NCBI RefSeq assembly: GCF_001039355.2
Contig: NW_019775069.1
Location: 255,381 to 319,380, forward strand
Direction of reading: 5' to 3'
DNA: 64,000 bases
Source of the DNA: Lingula anatina
Taxonomy: Eukaryota; Brachiopoda; Lingulata; Lingulida; Lingulidae
Part shown: positions 18,478 through 29,762 of the stretch, one piece after another
How positions within the stretch are numbered: position 1 is the first letter of the stretch
How the letters are laid out: each line of letters opens with the position of its first letter
Notes under the pieces: generated by a model
The model's input: the letters and a program-made list of their open reading frames with translations, nothing else
Told to the model about the DNA's origin: nothing
Database searches by the model: none
Made by a program: the position numbers and the translations under genes

Positions 18478-20507
18478 GAGGCCATGTCAGCAAGCATTGA
18501 GCTTTGCCTGTAGAAATCACGGAAAGTGATGAAAAACAGATTTTCTTGATATTTACACATATGATAGTACTTATAATGAGAAAATAGAAAATACAGGTAA
18601 AACTTCCAATAAATGTCTGTTGCCATGGCAACGGGCATTTTCAGGGCCATTTTTTTATGTAGAGCTTTAAATGGACTTATCGACTATATAATACTAAAAT
18701 GGAAAAGGGTTAATACCTATAAATAAAATTTATTATTGTAATATAAGGAATGAAATAGATTGCCACCCTTAGGAGTGTAGAATTTTTTTTTTCTTAAATA
18801 TTTACCTGCAAATTTATGTATTTTTATAAGTCAAAACATGCACATTTTAAACAGCCTTATTTCCAAATCGCAGATTTATCCATAAAAACCACTAATATCC
18901 TCAGGTAGTGCACATTTAGTTATAACATAAACTCAAATAAAATCGCGTAGCAATTGAAGAACCAAAAAGTTACACCAGTTCATATCTAATCATGGATGCA
19001 GCTAATGTTCCTAAACATAATGATTATTCAGTAAAATACCAACACAATGTTATTGTCTAATGTAACAGCTAAATGGATGTGCCAATGTATAAATAAAAAT
19101 ATAATTTTCTTAGCCTCCTTCTTTCCTTTATCAATACCTATATATACACAAGATGAAAACATACAATTCTAGTACACCAAATGGTTGATTTACATCAAAT
19201 TTAAAACATAAATGAGCTACATGAATTTTTGGGTGAGTATAAAATTTGTTATGAATTGCTGTGTAATTTTATTTTACAATTGTTCATTTATACTTTGCCC
19301 ATCATGAAATAGTTAATCATCAGACATCAATGTTGCTCTTCTTTAAATGTTGCTATTCTGAAAAATAATGCTCTAAATAATCATTAAAAATAAGCATTTT
19401 CCCCAATTTGAATGGCAGCCATCTTGTATTTTGAGGTCATTTAGGTCTAATTTCATGGAAATTTATATTAGGGTGAAAATCAAAGAATATCTACTAGCAA
19501 GCAATGCTGTACAATTCTAGTACACCATAAAATTGATTTAGAGAATGTTTTGTACATGTTTGCCATATAATTGAGTTTTACAAAATTTGAAATTTTCAAA
19601 ATATTTGAAAGAATACAAATGTTTTGTTTATGAATTGCTACGTAATTTTATTTCTACAATTGTTCATCTATACTTTGCCCATCATGAAATTGATATTCAT
19701 CAGACATATTAATGCTGCTTTTTTGAAAAATAATGCTCTAAAATATTATGAAAAAGAACCTTTTTCACCAATTTGAATGGCGGCCATCTTGGATTTTGAG
19801 GTCATTAAGGTCAAATTTCATGGAACTTTATATTCGGTGTTGCAAAGATAAGGCATATCTACTTTCTCGCAGAGCTGTACTATTCTAATACACTAAATGG
19901 TTGATTTACATCATATTTAATACATATTTGCCCCACAATTGAATTTTATGAAATTTGAAATTTTGAGAATATTTGGCAGAGTATAAATTTTTTGTTTATC
20001 AATTGCTACGTGATTTTATTTTTTTATATATGACTTCATACCTTGCTCATTATGAACAAAACAATCGAGGAGTATATCACTGCTGCGATTTTGAAATAAA
20101 TGCATTTAAAAAATCTCACTTTTAGGTAATTTTGAAAATACAGATAGGATGCAAAATTTCAGTTGCCATAGCAACGCTATATAAAAATGTAGAACAAATA
20201 TATTTGTATATTTGGATAGAGCAATATGTCCTTCTTTGACAATGCCATATAAAAGTCAGTATTATATATTCATTTTTTATTTATTATCATGGTTATTAGG
20301 CCTATTTGAGCTGATATTTTCCTCTACCAAAGACCGGTTTCTAGGGAAAAGCAGTTTGTTGCTATGGAAACCAGAGGAAATGGTTGAAACATGGCTAGTG
20401 GTCATTTTTGTGTGTTTTATGACTAAATACATCATTTAAGACCAAACTAAGCAAAATATAAATTTTTCACATTCCATCCGAAGCTCAATGCTTGCTGACA
20501 TGGCCTC
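18478..20507. mobile_element. Non-autonomous 2.03 kb TTAA-flanked element with perfect 27-bp TIRs
   Basis: Left end 18478 begins GAGGCCATGTCAGCAAGC and right end 20507 is its exact inverse over 27 bp. Both are bounded by TTAA (18474-18477 and 20508-20511). There is no coding capacity. TTAA duplications are known for piggyBac and Kolobok transposons, but the TIRs do not show piggyBac's CCYT start. The interior holds tandem units of about 350-360 bp (19160-20070) and X-box-like palindromes near both ends. Confidence 0.75.
19160..20070. repeat. About 2.6 tandem units of roughly 350 bp inside the TTAA element
   Basis: Units begin near 19164, 19512 and 19870 with a TAC.ATTCTA.TACACtA block. Each contains TTTGCCCATCATGAAAT or a variant and, in the first two units, TTTGAATGGC.GCCATCTT then a TTTTGAGGTCAT block. 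Divergence between units is moderate, so the array is not new. Confidence 0.7.
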
Positions 20508-20511
20508 TTAA

Positions 20512-21300
20512 AAGTTAAAAAAGCAAGACTATAAACCTTATTTTTATTTATCAGTCAGCAAAATAGTAAAAATCTGATGAAAAATGATTTGGAAAAAAAT
20601 ATTTCATATTAATTGTCAAGTCTGTATTTTTGCCGCTGTTCAATTCATTGGTTAATATATTATATAATATAACCTGCACTTTCATGAATTCCTTTTTCAC
20701 AATCTTTTAAGATTTGCTCAGAAAGGTTGATACTATTTGATTCCAGCATAGAAGTAAAAAGAACGAGGTGTAATACAACCAATAAGTGATGAAATCGTTG
20801 TTCTGGTGCCTCCTCGATTTGAGACTTATGGTGTGGGCGTGTGACCCGTTTCAAGAATGTAAGTAGCAGGGTTGATTCGGCAAGTCAAAATTCTAATTTT
20901 AAGAGGGGGTTTTGGTGTATTTCGAATGATTAAAAGGAAAACAACTGTTCGTATGAGATTCACATTTCACATTATATTTGTTGTACACAACTCACAGAAA
21001 TATAATAAATGCCATTTTGTCACCAATTTCACAATTGTTGCAATTATTCTGGAATCTTTGCTTGCCATCAGACCACGTGTAGATGGCTATACCACTGCAA
21101 AAAGATCCTGAGAGATTAGTACAAAAAAAGAACTTCATAGAAAAAAACATTCACCTACTTTGTACATCGGGATGGATTGATTAACGATTGGCAAGTATGG
21201 GCAAATCGTCGACACCCTAAAACTCCGTTTTTGTCCAAAACAAACAGCTGGTATCCTTTTAAGTACTATCATGTAAGGAAGTCATATGTTGACCCTGGTT
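20512..21300. other. No gene recognised
   Basis: Non-coding by inspection. From about 21310 on, the sequence matches the intron segments that precede the other EGF exons. Confidence 0.45.
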
Positions 21301-21553
21301 AAATTGTTTTAACGATAGTGTAAAGAATTTTGGCGTGGGCAGATGTTAAGTTACATGTTTTTTAAAAATTGTTTTGACGATCAAGCGTACTGGTATTTTA
21401 ACAGTGTGTCTACATAAAATGTTAGGTAACAATTGCAAAGTACATTAACTAGGGGGAAGTGAAATGAATAATTTAATACATATTAGCTATGCAAACTGAA
21501 AGAGAAGAATTGTCTAACCTGTTATGGGTTAAATATGCACTATTTCTGTTAAG

Positions 21554-21664
21554 CCATATGCTACACCAACCCTTGCCTTCATGACGGGACATGTGTTTAT
21601 CAGGGAAATGGACGTTTTCAATGTCTCTGTCCCAATGGATATTCCGGACTCAGATGCCAGATAG
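21554..21664 (+). CDS. EGF-like exon E1 (type A)
   Basis: A 111-nt exon, symmetric phase 1-1, between the acceptor ending TTCTGTTAAG and the donor GTAAGC. Translation runs from CYTNPCLHDGTC to GRFQCLCPNGYSGLRCQI: six cysteines in EGF order with the GYSG turn. EGF modules fold outside the cell or in the secretory lumen and usually mediate protein binding. Closely related exons E3 and E5 follow in the duplicated units. The gene's start is not visible; the host protein is not identified. Confidence 0.85.
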   Translation, partial: PYATPTLAFMTGHVFIREMDVFNVSVPMDIPDSDAR

Positions 21665-21704
21665 GTAAGCTTCGCCCGTTAAATACTGAATAGTTGGCTA
21701 TTAA

Positions 21705-21806
21705 TGTAATATCTTCACCACTGACTTTATTCCTGAACCATGTGCTACTGTCCTACATGCTCACTAGAGGGCGCATGCCATGACAAGCCCAATCTAATAT
21801 ACTACA
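21705..21806 (-). repeat. 3' LTR of the mag-type element
   Basis: 102 bp, TG...CA, matching 25711-25812 with 2 differences. In minus sense it contains AATAAA-like sequence near its end (TTCAGGAATAAAGTC), a likely polyadenylation signal. Confidence 0.92.
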
Positions 21807-22038
21807 TTCCTTCCCCCTTGGTAAGTGACACTTTTATAGATTCCCAAATGAACTGATATAATGTTAAACACTAAAAAAATAGAACGCCGTTAAGAAATTC
21901 CACAACACCAGTAGTAAAATAACTGAAAAGAAAAAATGAACATAAACAGTTATGAACAAGTCTTTGCAACAGTCTTCTTTTTTAAGACAGTGTAATTAAT
22001 AGTCACAGTGTGTATGAGTTCTTTTCTGCTTTGAATAT

Positions 22039-23016
22039 TTACACATCAACAATAACTTTTGGTTTTCTATTTCTCACTGGGTACCTGCTTTCAAAATTGC
22101 TAATTTTTACAGATTCGTCACCTGTAGTGACTTGGGTTTTCCCAGGAGATGCTGAAATTTCCACATTAATATTTTTCTCTACATTTTTGTCACCAGTGTC
22201 AGTGACCGGACTGGTAGGCACTGGTGTGTCTGACACATGTCTGGTTGTCATACCAAAATTCTCATTAATTACAGGCATCTCCACCATTGGAGATGAAAAT
22301 ACCTTTGAAAAACAATACTGGTCAAACGCAGGTATTATTTGGTCAACATGCACATGCTTGAGTCCTTTCTCAGTTTGTACTAAGTATCTCCTTGGGCCCA
22401 AAACTTTAATCACCGATCCAGTCAACCATTTATCCAACTTGCTGCCCGTCATGTCCCTGACACGTACACGGTCGTGACACTGAAAACAACGTTCTGGTGC
22501 TTTGTCATGATGTCGTTTCTGTTGCATTTGTTTCTCCTCCACAACATCAGCCAAATCGGGTTTAAGTAGGCTGAAACGTGTGCGAATCTGTCGCTTAAGA
22601 AAAAGTTCTGCAGGAGTTTTTCCTGTGGTAGTGTGAGGAGTAGATCTATAACGCATCAAATAATTTGCTAATCTACGCTTTAATGACATATTTTTGTACT
22701 TCACATCATGCAAGTGTTTTTCCAATGCTCGTTTCACATTTTTCACTGAATTTTCAGCAGCCCCATTCGACTGGGGAAGGTAAGGTGGAACCAAGGTTTG
22801 TTTGATGCCATTTGTTTTCAGAAACTTCCTGAATTTATCTGAAATGAACTGAGGTCCACTATCAGATACAACTTCCTCAGGTAGTCCATATGTTATTTTA
22901 TGCACAGACTGACATGCGCTGCATTCTCTCACCTTACATTCAATATCACTGTTTAAATTTGGCCACCAAACATAACTCCTTGCTATTGCTTTCATAGCGC
23001 ACACTCCAGGGTGCTC
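22039..23016 (-). pseudogene. mag-type integrase, internally deleted
   Basis: The frame shows the zinc-binding region (HPGVCAMKAIARSY then CSACQSVHK) running straight into YGLPEEVVSDSGPQF. The segment that should carry the first catalytic aspartate is missing, so the D,D,E triad is incomplete; the second Asp and the Glu (GAAENSVK) remain. The C-terminal part ends with VRVRDMTGSKLDKWLTGSV and a Thr/Ser-rich tail. A TAG stop at about 23017-23019 separates it from the upstream pol frame. Confidence 0.85.
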
Positions 23017-23684
23017 CTAGTGCAAATCCTCTAGTAGTGTTTGACGGTAGATCTCTGGTATCACAACACGGTTTCCCCACAAGATACACCCTTGCTCTGC
23101 TGAAAGTTCATGTCTCCTGACATAATATGGTTTGAGTATCTCTGAATCTAGATACTGTGGCCAACCACTCATCGTAAAATCCATGACTTTGCTTAATACA
23201 GAATCTTTCCGAGTGGCCTCTGCTATGTCACTAGCAGTAAGTGGTAACTCTGTAGCTACTTCACATACATATATTGTGCAATCACTGGCAATTGATGACA
23301 CCTCATGTGGTAAACGTGATAAACAATCTGCATTGCTGTGTAGTTCTGACTTGCGATACTGGATGTCATAGTCATATGCTGACAGAATAATAGCCCACCG
23401 TTGCATTCTTGCTGCTGCGAGTGTAGGCACTCCTGTCTTTGGGCCCAGTATGGTAATAAGTGGTTTGTGATCAGTCACTTTCTTCCATACAGATACTGAT
23501 GAAATTTTGTAACACCGAATATTATGCTCAGTGCTTCCTTTTCAATCTGAGCATAGTTACGTTCACTTTTGCTCAGAGTTCTTGATGCAAATGCTATTGG
23601 TTTTTCTGAACCATCATCCATGATGTGACTTATGACTGCACCCACTCCATATGCCGAGGCATCACAGTCGAGTTTTATTTTACG
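23017..23684 (-). pseudogene. mag-type RNase H and tether region, frameshifted
   Basis: After the stop at 23685-23687 the frame continues with [36 protein letters not shown] (RNase H), then loses frame near 23479 just before TDHKPL. The frame from 23478 gives RMQRWAIILSAYDYDIQYRK and NADCLSRLP, typical of the RNase H end and the link to integrase. Confidence 0.85.
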
Positions 23685-24762
23685 TTAAGAATCATAGTGT
23701 GTAAGCACTCTGGCACTGCTTAACTCACATTTGCATGCATCAAATGCCTTTTGACATTCCTCAGTCCATTTCCAATTGACATTCTTCTGCCTCAGTCTGT
23801 TTAATGGTGCAAGTGTGGTAGACATGTCTTTGAAGAATGCACCATAGTAGTTTACAAGTCCAATAAATGACTCGAGCTCCTGTACATTCTTGGGCACGGG
23901 TGCAACTCGAATAGCCTTGACTTTCTCCTCTGTAGGATGAAGTCCAGCTTTGTCCACCTTATGTCCCAGATATTCAACTTTAGGCTCCAGAAAGCGACAC
24001 TTTACTCTCTTAGCCTTTACTCCATATTCATTCAATCGCTGTAACACTTTTTCAACCTTTTTGATATCTTCTTCATGTTTACCATCTTCCTCTATGCCCT
24101 TGATCAAAACATCATCTTGTGAACAAATAACGCCATCAAAATCTTTCAACATTTGATCCATTACACACTGAAAGATCATAGGTGCACTTTTGACTCCATA
24201 AGCTAAGCGCTTGAACTTATACAACCCCTTGTGTGTGTTCACAACAAGATACTTTTGACTTTCTTCATCGAGCTCCAATTGGGCATAGGCGCTAGATAGA
24301 TCGATCTTTGTGAAAACAGTTCCCCCTGCCAAAGTTGAGAACAGATCCTTGGCCGTGGGAAGTGGATACTGTTCTTGCGATACAGCCTGATTTACAGTTA
24401 CTTTATAGTCACCACAAATTCTCACTGACCCATCGCTTTTGGGTACAACCACTATGGGAGCTGCCCACTCACTGTGATCTACTTTTTCTATAATGCCACT
24501 TTGCTCTAGTCTATTCAACTCTGCTTCTATTGCTGGTTTTAATGCGTAAGGCACAGGCCTGGCCTTACAGAACACAGGTGATGCATCTTCTTTGACTCTG
24601 ATATGAACTTTGAACTCCCTAATTTTCCCATATCCCTCTGAGAATAAATTTTCATATTTGTTCATAAGCTCCTCTTCCACATTTGGCCCCAGAGGCTGTG
24701 ATATGGCGAATATCTCCTTCCAATTTAATTTCAATTTCTGTAGCCATCCATATCCAATAGAG
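23685..24762 (-). pseudogene. mag-type reverse transcriptase
   Basis: About 350 open codons covering RT: ARPVPYALKPAIEAELNRL, GIIEKVDHSEWAAPIVVVPK, RICGDYKVTVN, FTKIDLSSAYAQLELDEES, and an active-site box reading SQDD (24111-24122) where the lineage normally has YQDD or Y.DD. A frameshift near 24760 separates it from the protease. Tyr-to-Ser at the active site would be expected to weaken polymerisation. Confidence 0.88.
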
Positions 24763-25123
24763 GCGGCTTACCACTGCCCTTTGCTACTATAAGTGGCAGT
24801 TGGAGATTTTGCCCTTCGTGAACAACATTCACGGTGATTTTCCCTATCAGCGGGATAGTCTCCCCATTGTAGGCTCTTAGTCTTACATCTGCTGAACCAA
24901 GTTTCTTATGACTGAAATGTTTCTTGTACGTGTCCTCAGTTATCACTGAAACCTCAGCTGCGGTATCGATTTGCATTTGTATTATTTGTCCATCGACGGC
25001 TATGGGAACGAAGACCCCTTTCCTATTGCTATTGTTCTTTAATGTATAAATGTGTAAAATGTAAGAGTGGTTTTCTGAGGTATCTTCGATGACCTCATTT
25101 ACTGTTTCCCTCTTTCCCAACAC
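24731..25123 (-). pseudogene. mag-type aspartic protease
   Basis: Contains IQMQIDTAAEVSVI, the D-T-A/G protease active-site motif, and PLIGKITVNV. Its first codons, just upstream in the same frame, encode the end of a zinc knuckle (GHIAKVC) that overlaps the end of gag in another frame. It ends early by frameshift after PPLLDMDG. Confidence 0.8.
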
Positions 25124-25727
25124 ACCTTAGCAATGTGTCCTTGCTCTCTTTTGAATTGCTAGTAGTTACTTTATGCACATTGGCAGGCTCTGCTGTTGGC
25201 GGTCTGAATTGCTGAGAATGGCAGTGTGCCAATTCCATGGTCATGGCAACGTCAAATGCCATTTCAAGTGTAAGATCCTTGGTTGCTAATAATTTCTTTT
25301 GTGTCCCTTCATGAAGCAGACCACAAACAAATCTGTCACGCAACGCCTGATTCAAAAAGTCTCCATACTCACAATGTGTTGACAATCGTCTCAGTTCTGA
25401 CAGATATTCACTAACCTTTTCACCTTCAAGTTGGTTTCTTTTCATGAACTTGAATCGCTCAGCAATTACCAAAGGCTTTGGAGCGTAATAATTCTGTAAA
25501 TGGCCCTTCAGCTGGTCATAACTCAGCGTGCTGGGTAACTCCGGCGAAGTTAAACTTTTTAGCTTTGCATACGCTGTACTGCCAATAACTGTTAGTAACA
25601 CTGCAGCTTTCTTGTCGTTTTCTATGTCATTGACTAAAAAATATTGCTCTAACCTCTCTATGTAGCACTCAACATTTTCCTTACTATCCTCGCCATCCTC
25701 GTCGTCAGAATGTAATATCTTCACCAC
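25095..25727 (-). pseudogene. mag-type gag, zinc knuckles deleted
   Basis: A capsid-like region: YIERLEQYFLVNDIENDKKA, LKGHLQNYYAPKP, and LRDRFVCGLLHEGTQKKLLA. The open frame enters from the 5' LTR and runs through the primer-binding site with no ATG before the capsid region. The CCHC knuckles expected at the C-terminus are reduced to the tail of the last one, in another frame, so an internal deletion is likely. Confidence 0.8.
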
Positions 25728-25812
25728 TGACTTTATTACTGAACCATGTGCTACTGCCCTACATGCTCACTAGAGGGCGCATGCCATGACAAGCCCAATC
25801 TAATATACTACA
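25711..25812 (-). repeat. 5' LTR of the mag-type element
   Basis: 102 bp, TG...CA, followed in minus sense by three bases and the tRNA-Ser-type primer-binding site at 25707-25693. Confidence 0.92.
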
Positions 25813-26120
25813 ATTAATTAAAGAATATTGATAACAACAAATAGTTCTAGGTCGTAATGTGGGAAGATGGAAAAATACAACTGGCAAAATTGACAATTAG
25901 CATTTATCTATTAGAACCGCTACTACCATAACGCAAACGGGGATCAGACTTCCCCTTTAATACAGATGTTGCATGCATGTGTAACATACTTCAAATGATA
26001 ACTGTTATCATGTAAATAGAGCAAGCCATATGATGATACTGCTTAAGTTTATTAAAAGCTTAAAAGGCATGCGTAGATGCCCTGTTACATTTTGTCATTT
26101 TTTCATTACCTTGTTTACAG

Positions 26121-26261
26121 CGCAGTGTGGGGAAAATGCCTCATGCGTCTCCAGAGGCTGGCCAAGTCTACCTCGATATAATGAGCCATGCAATTGGGAT
26201 AATGGCCGCCAATGTGAATGTAACTATGGATACTTTGGGGACGGAATACATTGTACCAAAG
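26121..26261 (+). CDS. EGF-like exon E2 (type B)
   Basis: 141 nt, phase 1-1, with acceptor TTGTTTACAG and donor GTGAGT. It encodes QCGENASCVSRGWP, YNEPCNWDNGRQCECNYG and YFGDGIHC: six cysteines, with the GDGIHC ending seen in calcium-type and nidogen-like EGF modules. Type B has a longer C2-C3 loop with a conserved YNE.CNWD motif and is distinct from type A. It pairs with E1 in unit 1. Confidence 0.85.
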
Positions 26262-26400
26262 GTGAGTCTTATTGATTTATTCAGAGGATTGAAAGGGTCA
26301 GTAACTTGTGATTGTGAATAAGAGAACCTCAGACAAATTTGCCATTCATACAGGTGAAGTTAAACTTAACTTGTTCGGGCCACTTTTGTAAATGTTATGC

Positions 26401-26404
<4 letters not shown>

Positions 26405-26464
<60 letters not shown>
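26405..26464. repeat. (AT)n microsatellite followed by a T run
   Basis: Pure AT dinucleotides, then about 20 T. Lies in the intron after E2; absent at the matching positions of units 2 and 3. Confidence 0.95.
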
Positions 26465-26470
<6 letters not shown>

Positions 26471-27279
26471 TTTTTTTTTTTTTTGCCATTTATGGAATTG
26501 ATCTCCTGTGGACCTGAAGCCATGTTTTTAAAATATAATAACACAAGGCAAAAATGCTGCCAAATGCACGGACTTGAAACAGAAATAATACAAAGATAAA
26601 GTTGATTTGGCAGTTCTTTATATTTTATTGAAGTAAATAAATTAAATAGATAAACATGTACATTGTGTGAAAATACAGATAGAACAAAAAGTAATGTAGA
26701 GAAACTCTTATTTACACATACTAACATGCACACTTATTCATATATGCTTGTTTGCTCCCCTATACGCCAAGTGTACAAAAAAAGTAATAATCCCAGTAAT
26801 AATAACAGTAATAATAAAAATAGTAATAAAATTCATACGTACAGAAAAGATTTTTATAGTAATAATACTAATACTTACATGTATAATAATAGTAATGATT
26901 ATGGTCATAACCTAATGAAAAAAGGTAGTTGAGAATACGAAAAACAACGTTTGAAAATCAAAAGCTATTTTTATAAAACATTGGCAACCACTGTACCCAC
27001 TGGTCATCAAAATAACATTTTTGGATACATAACTAACCACCTGTAAAAAAGTAAAAAATACCTAATCGCTAGACTAAGAGTATACTCACATTTTACATCA
27101 TTTTCAAACCAAGCATAGGAGTAATATAATTCTTAAATTAGCATGAGCATGTATACACAGGTGACAATGTGCTGCCAACTATAAGGCTTCACACTGGACT
27201 ATATGAATCGTATGTTTCTTGAGTTAAATTAAAATGAGAGATAAGAGTCACATATATTCATAAGCTGTGTGTTTACTAG

Positions 27280-28140
27280 TTTATATGTGTTAAATATTTA
27301 ATATTTTATCAATGTTTTGCCATGTAAGCCGTAAAAAAGAATGTTGCCTTTTCGGGTACAAATAGATGGAACATTTGCATACATTTCTGTAGTATTGGGT
27401 GTATTGTTTTAAACCAACCCAAGTAAGGATTTTGGACCTAGACCTACGTGTGCTTATATTTTTCTTTCTAATAAGCATAAGTAGCTATAATCCTTCTATA
27501 TTATATTTTTAATGAGGCCAAATACAAACACCTCTTCCCTCTCAATATTGATATTCATTTTTTTCTTTCACGAGTTTAATTAAGCATGTCCAGGCCAGAT
27601 GTTTTACATTCCCAAAATACATGGACTATTGTTTCTTTGGCAATGCCACAAAACTCGCATTGTTGCGATTGCTTTTTATCTATTTTTTAAGGCATGCGTT
27701 TATGCTAAAGATCCTGTGATTTATTCTAAATTTTGATATTTGTAATTTGTTGTCATCTGTTTCGGTGAAGACAGGTTTTTATATTTTAATATATTAATAT
27801 AAGTTATTAATAAAACTTAAAAGTGCCAATTTTCTTCCATTATTTCTTCGATCTCTGTGTGCCATTTATCTGTTCCTTTTTTTTCTTTTGGAATTTTTTT
27901 GAGTTCTTGTAAGTACTTTTGATAGAAATATCTTGTCGGTTTAAATGTCGTTTATTGTTTTCAGGTTTTCCTTGCATTTATTGTGAAGACATGCATTTTC
28001 CGTTAGTCAAATTAGATTCTCTCCAATAAGCTGGGATATTATTTCGGATAGTCATGTATTCTAAGAAGTTTGCGTTAATTTTATATTTCATATCTACCCG
28101 AAACACATCATATTCAGGTTTAACGTGTGTAACATGCATT
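27280..28140 (-). pseudogene. L1/Tx1-like LINE ORF2 3' fragment (unit 1)
   Basis: At about 27580-27665 the minus strand reads QCEFCGIAKETIVHVFWEC, matching the C-terminal CCHC motif of the ORF2 at the left edge of the window (CKRCEKETETIIHVLWDC). The flanking sequence is decayed. The same remnant occurs at 36400-37140 in unit 3, so the LINE inserted before the tandem duplication. Unit 2 lacks it. Confidence 0.65.
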
Positions 28141-28667
28141 TGAGAAGCAATAATAGTTCGATGATAATATTTCTTTAAGTCAAAAACCCATTAAAATTTA
28201 ACAAGGCTCTACCAAATGATTATAACCTCTACCAAGGTGATCATTGTTCCGTTTGTTTGTTTGTCTGGTAGCAGTATTATGCAAGCAGTTTTAGGCGGTT
28301 TTTGATGAAATGTTCAGAAACTATGTAGAGTGGACCAAATGATAAACGCAGGTTTTCTCCCATTCACCAATTCTTTTTATAAATTGGTTTTCCCTGCTCC
28401 GTCCATTTAGGTTCTGCCTTTTTATTTGCTTACACACGACACTGACACGTTATGTTAAATAGTCTCGGTATAGCACTAAGTCACTTACAATGTCAAAAAT
28501 GGAAAATTGTAATATGTGCCCGTGATAAATATCTCTACGGTTTAGCAATGCACCCGCCATGGAGTAAACTTACTCCCACAGACTTGGAGATGACGACTTT
28601 CCCTTTAATAATGACGATATAACTAGTGTGAGGAATTTGGGTGTGGACAGATGCCAAGTTTTACAGA

Positions 28668-28740
28668 AGCGGATCAAGGATTATTTGAAGGGGCGGTCAA
28701 GTTTTCTAGGAATGACAGGCCTCCGATGCTAAGCCGACCC
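28668..28740 (+). repeat. Fragment of the GGCGGATCCAGGA MITE family
   Basis: GCGGATCAAGGATTATTTGAAGG and ATGACAGGCC resemble the left ends of the copies at 57590 and 62296. Truncated. Confidence 0.5.
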
Positions 28741-28916
28741 TCGCCCGCGTGGGCAGATGTCAAGTTACATGCTTTCTTTTTAATTAAATTATTTTGACGT
28801 GTGGGGCAAGTGATCAAGCGTATTTTCACAGTGTGTCTATAGATAAACTGTAAGGTAATGATTGCAAAGTACATTATCTAGGTGGAATTGAAATAAATGG
28901 TTTAATTTCATATTAA

Positions 28917-29762
28917 GCTACTCTTACAACCGGTCGTGCGTGCTTCTACGAGCGGTTTGCGTGCAAAAAATTGGCCAAGTAGTAAGATACACGCACGTGG
29001 AGCGTACTGTTTTTGGTGGACGCAAACACGACGCAAAGCACGCAGCCCGAAAACTGGCCGGCCAGTTTTTCGCTACGACCTGTCTGCGACAATTAGAACG
29101 CCTGGAGCACGCTCGTAGCACGCAAGACAAAAGTACTTAGTAAGTGCGCTAGGCGTGCGTGTAACGCAGGAAAAGCATGCAGAAATTACGGGGTATTTTA
29201 CCACGAAGACGTACTTACCACGCAAGATACCACGCACGATAAAAGTGCAGGCGATCCCGAGCAACCACTGCCAGCATTGCGTCACGATCTTCGGCCTCCT
29301 CTAGCATTAGCAGCTGTAGAAGTCGATGGCGCATCCTTCTTAGAAGTGCCTTTTTGGAAGCCAAAACAGTGAATGATGAAGAGACTCGGTGCTCCCTTTT
29401 ATATTATTTTGATTATCCGTGCGTTCCACTTCCGTGCTTATTTCGTTTCTCTTACGTTTCTCTTACTTCGTAAGTACGGTTTCTGAAAACGTACGCTTCA
29501 CTTGCAATACACGTATGATTATCTCACTCACTGTGTGCGACACGAGTACAGATCGTACGTGCTCCTTACTTCTTCCTACTTCCAAAAAAAGGCGTACAGA
29601 CCACTTGCGGGCCCCACGTTTAGAGCACGACACACCTACTCATAAAGTACTTACTACTTCGTCCGCTGCGATTTAATTTTCATCCTGCGACAACGCTATG
29701 TCTGGCGAGAACTCCGAGGACGCACGATCTCTAAGCACGCACGACGGGTTGTAAGAGAGGCT
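28917..29762. mobile_element. 846-bp TTAA-flanked non-autonomous element, CpG-rich
   Basis: TTAA at 28913-28916 and 29763-29766. The ends share an inverted repeat over about 25 bp with a small indel (left CTCTTACAACCGGTCGTGCG). Units 1 and 3 lack it at the corresponding site before E1 and E5 (ATTAGCTATGC, ATTAACTATG), which gives direct evidence of insertion. The interior is rich in ACGCACG/CGTGCGT words, unlike the AT-rich surroundings. No transposase; superfamily uncertain. Confidence 0.7.

Larger units (their letters stand above)
21705..25812 (-). mobile_element. mag-type Ty3/gypsy LTR retrotransposon copy, defective
   Basis: LTRs of 102 bp (21705-21806 and 25711-25812) start TG and end CA, differ at 2 positions, and are flanked by the 5-bp duplication ATTAA (21700-21704, 25813-25817). 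A primer-binding site complementary to a tRNA-Ser 3' end with one mismatch is at 25693-25707 and a purine tract (minus sense AAGGGGGAAGGAA) at 21807-21819. The order gag, protease, RT, RNase H, integrase reads right to left. Short LTRs suit the mag lineage. Stops, frameshifts and deletions inactivate pol. It sits in the E1-E2 intron, antisense to the EGF gene; unit 3 shows the empty site (CTATTGATTAAAG at about 33900). Confidence 0.92.
21310..28640 (+). repeat. EGF-gene tandem duplication unit 1 (boundaries approximate)
   Basis: Contains exon E1, intron, exon E2 and a long 3' intron. Intron stretches before E1 (a GCAAAGTACATTA..TAGG block), after E1 (GTTGATAACAACAAATAGTTC type) and after E2 (GGTCAGTAACTTG; AAATACAGATAGAACAAA) recur in units 2 and 3. 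A mag-type LTR element (21705-25812) accounts for its extra length. Confidence 0.75.

Noticed and set aside
22010-22477. 155-codon plus-strand frame
   Set aside because: Antisense shadow of the mag-type integrase.
28936-29140. Several plus and minus frames in the CpG-rich TTAA element
   Set aside because: Overlap each other on both strands; explained by low stop-codon content of GC-rich non-coding DNA.
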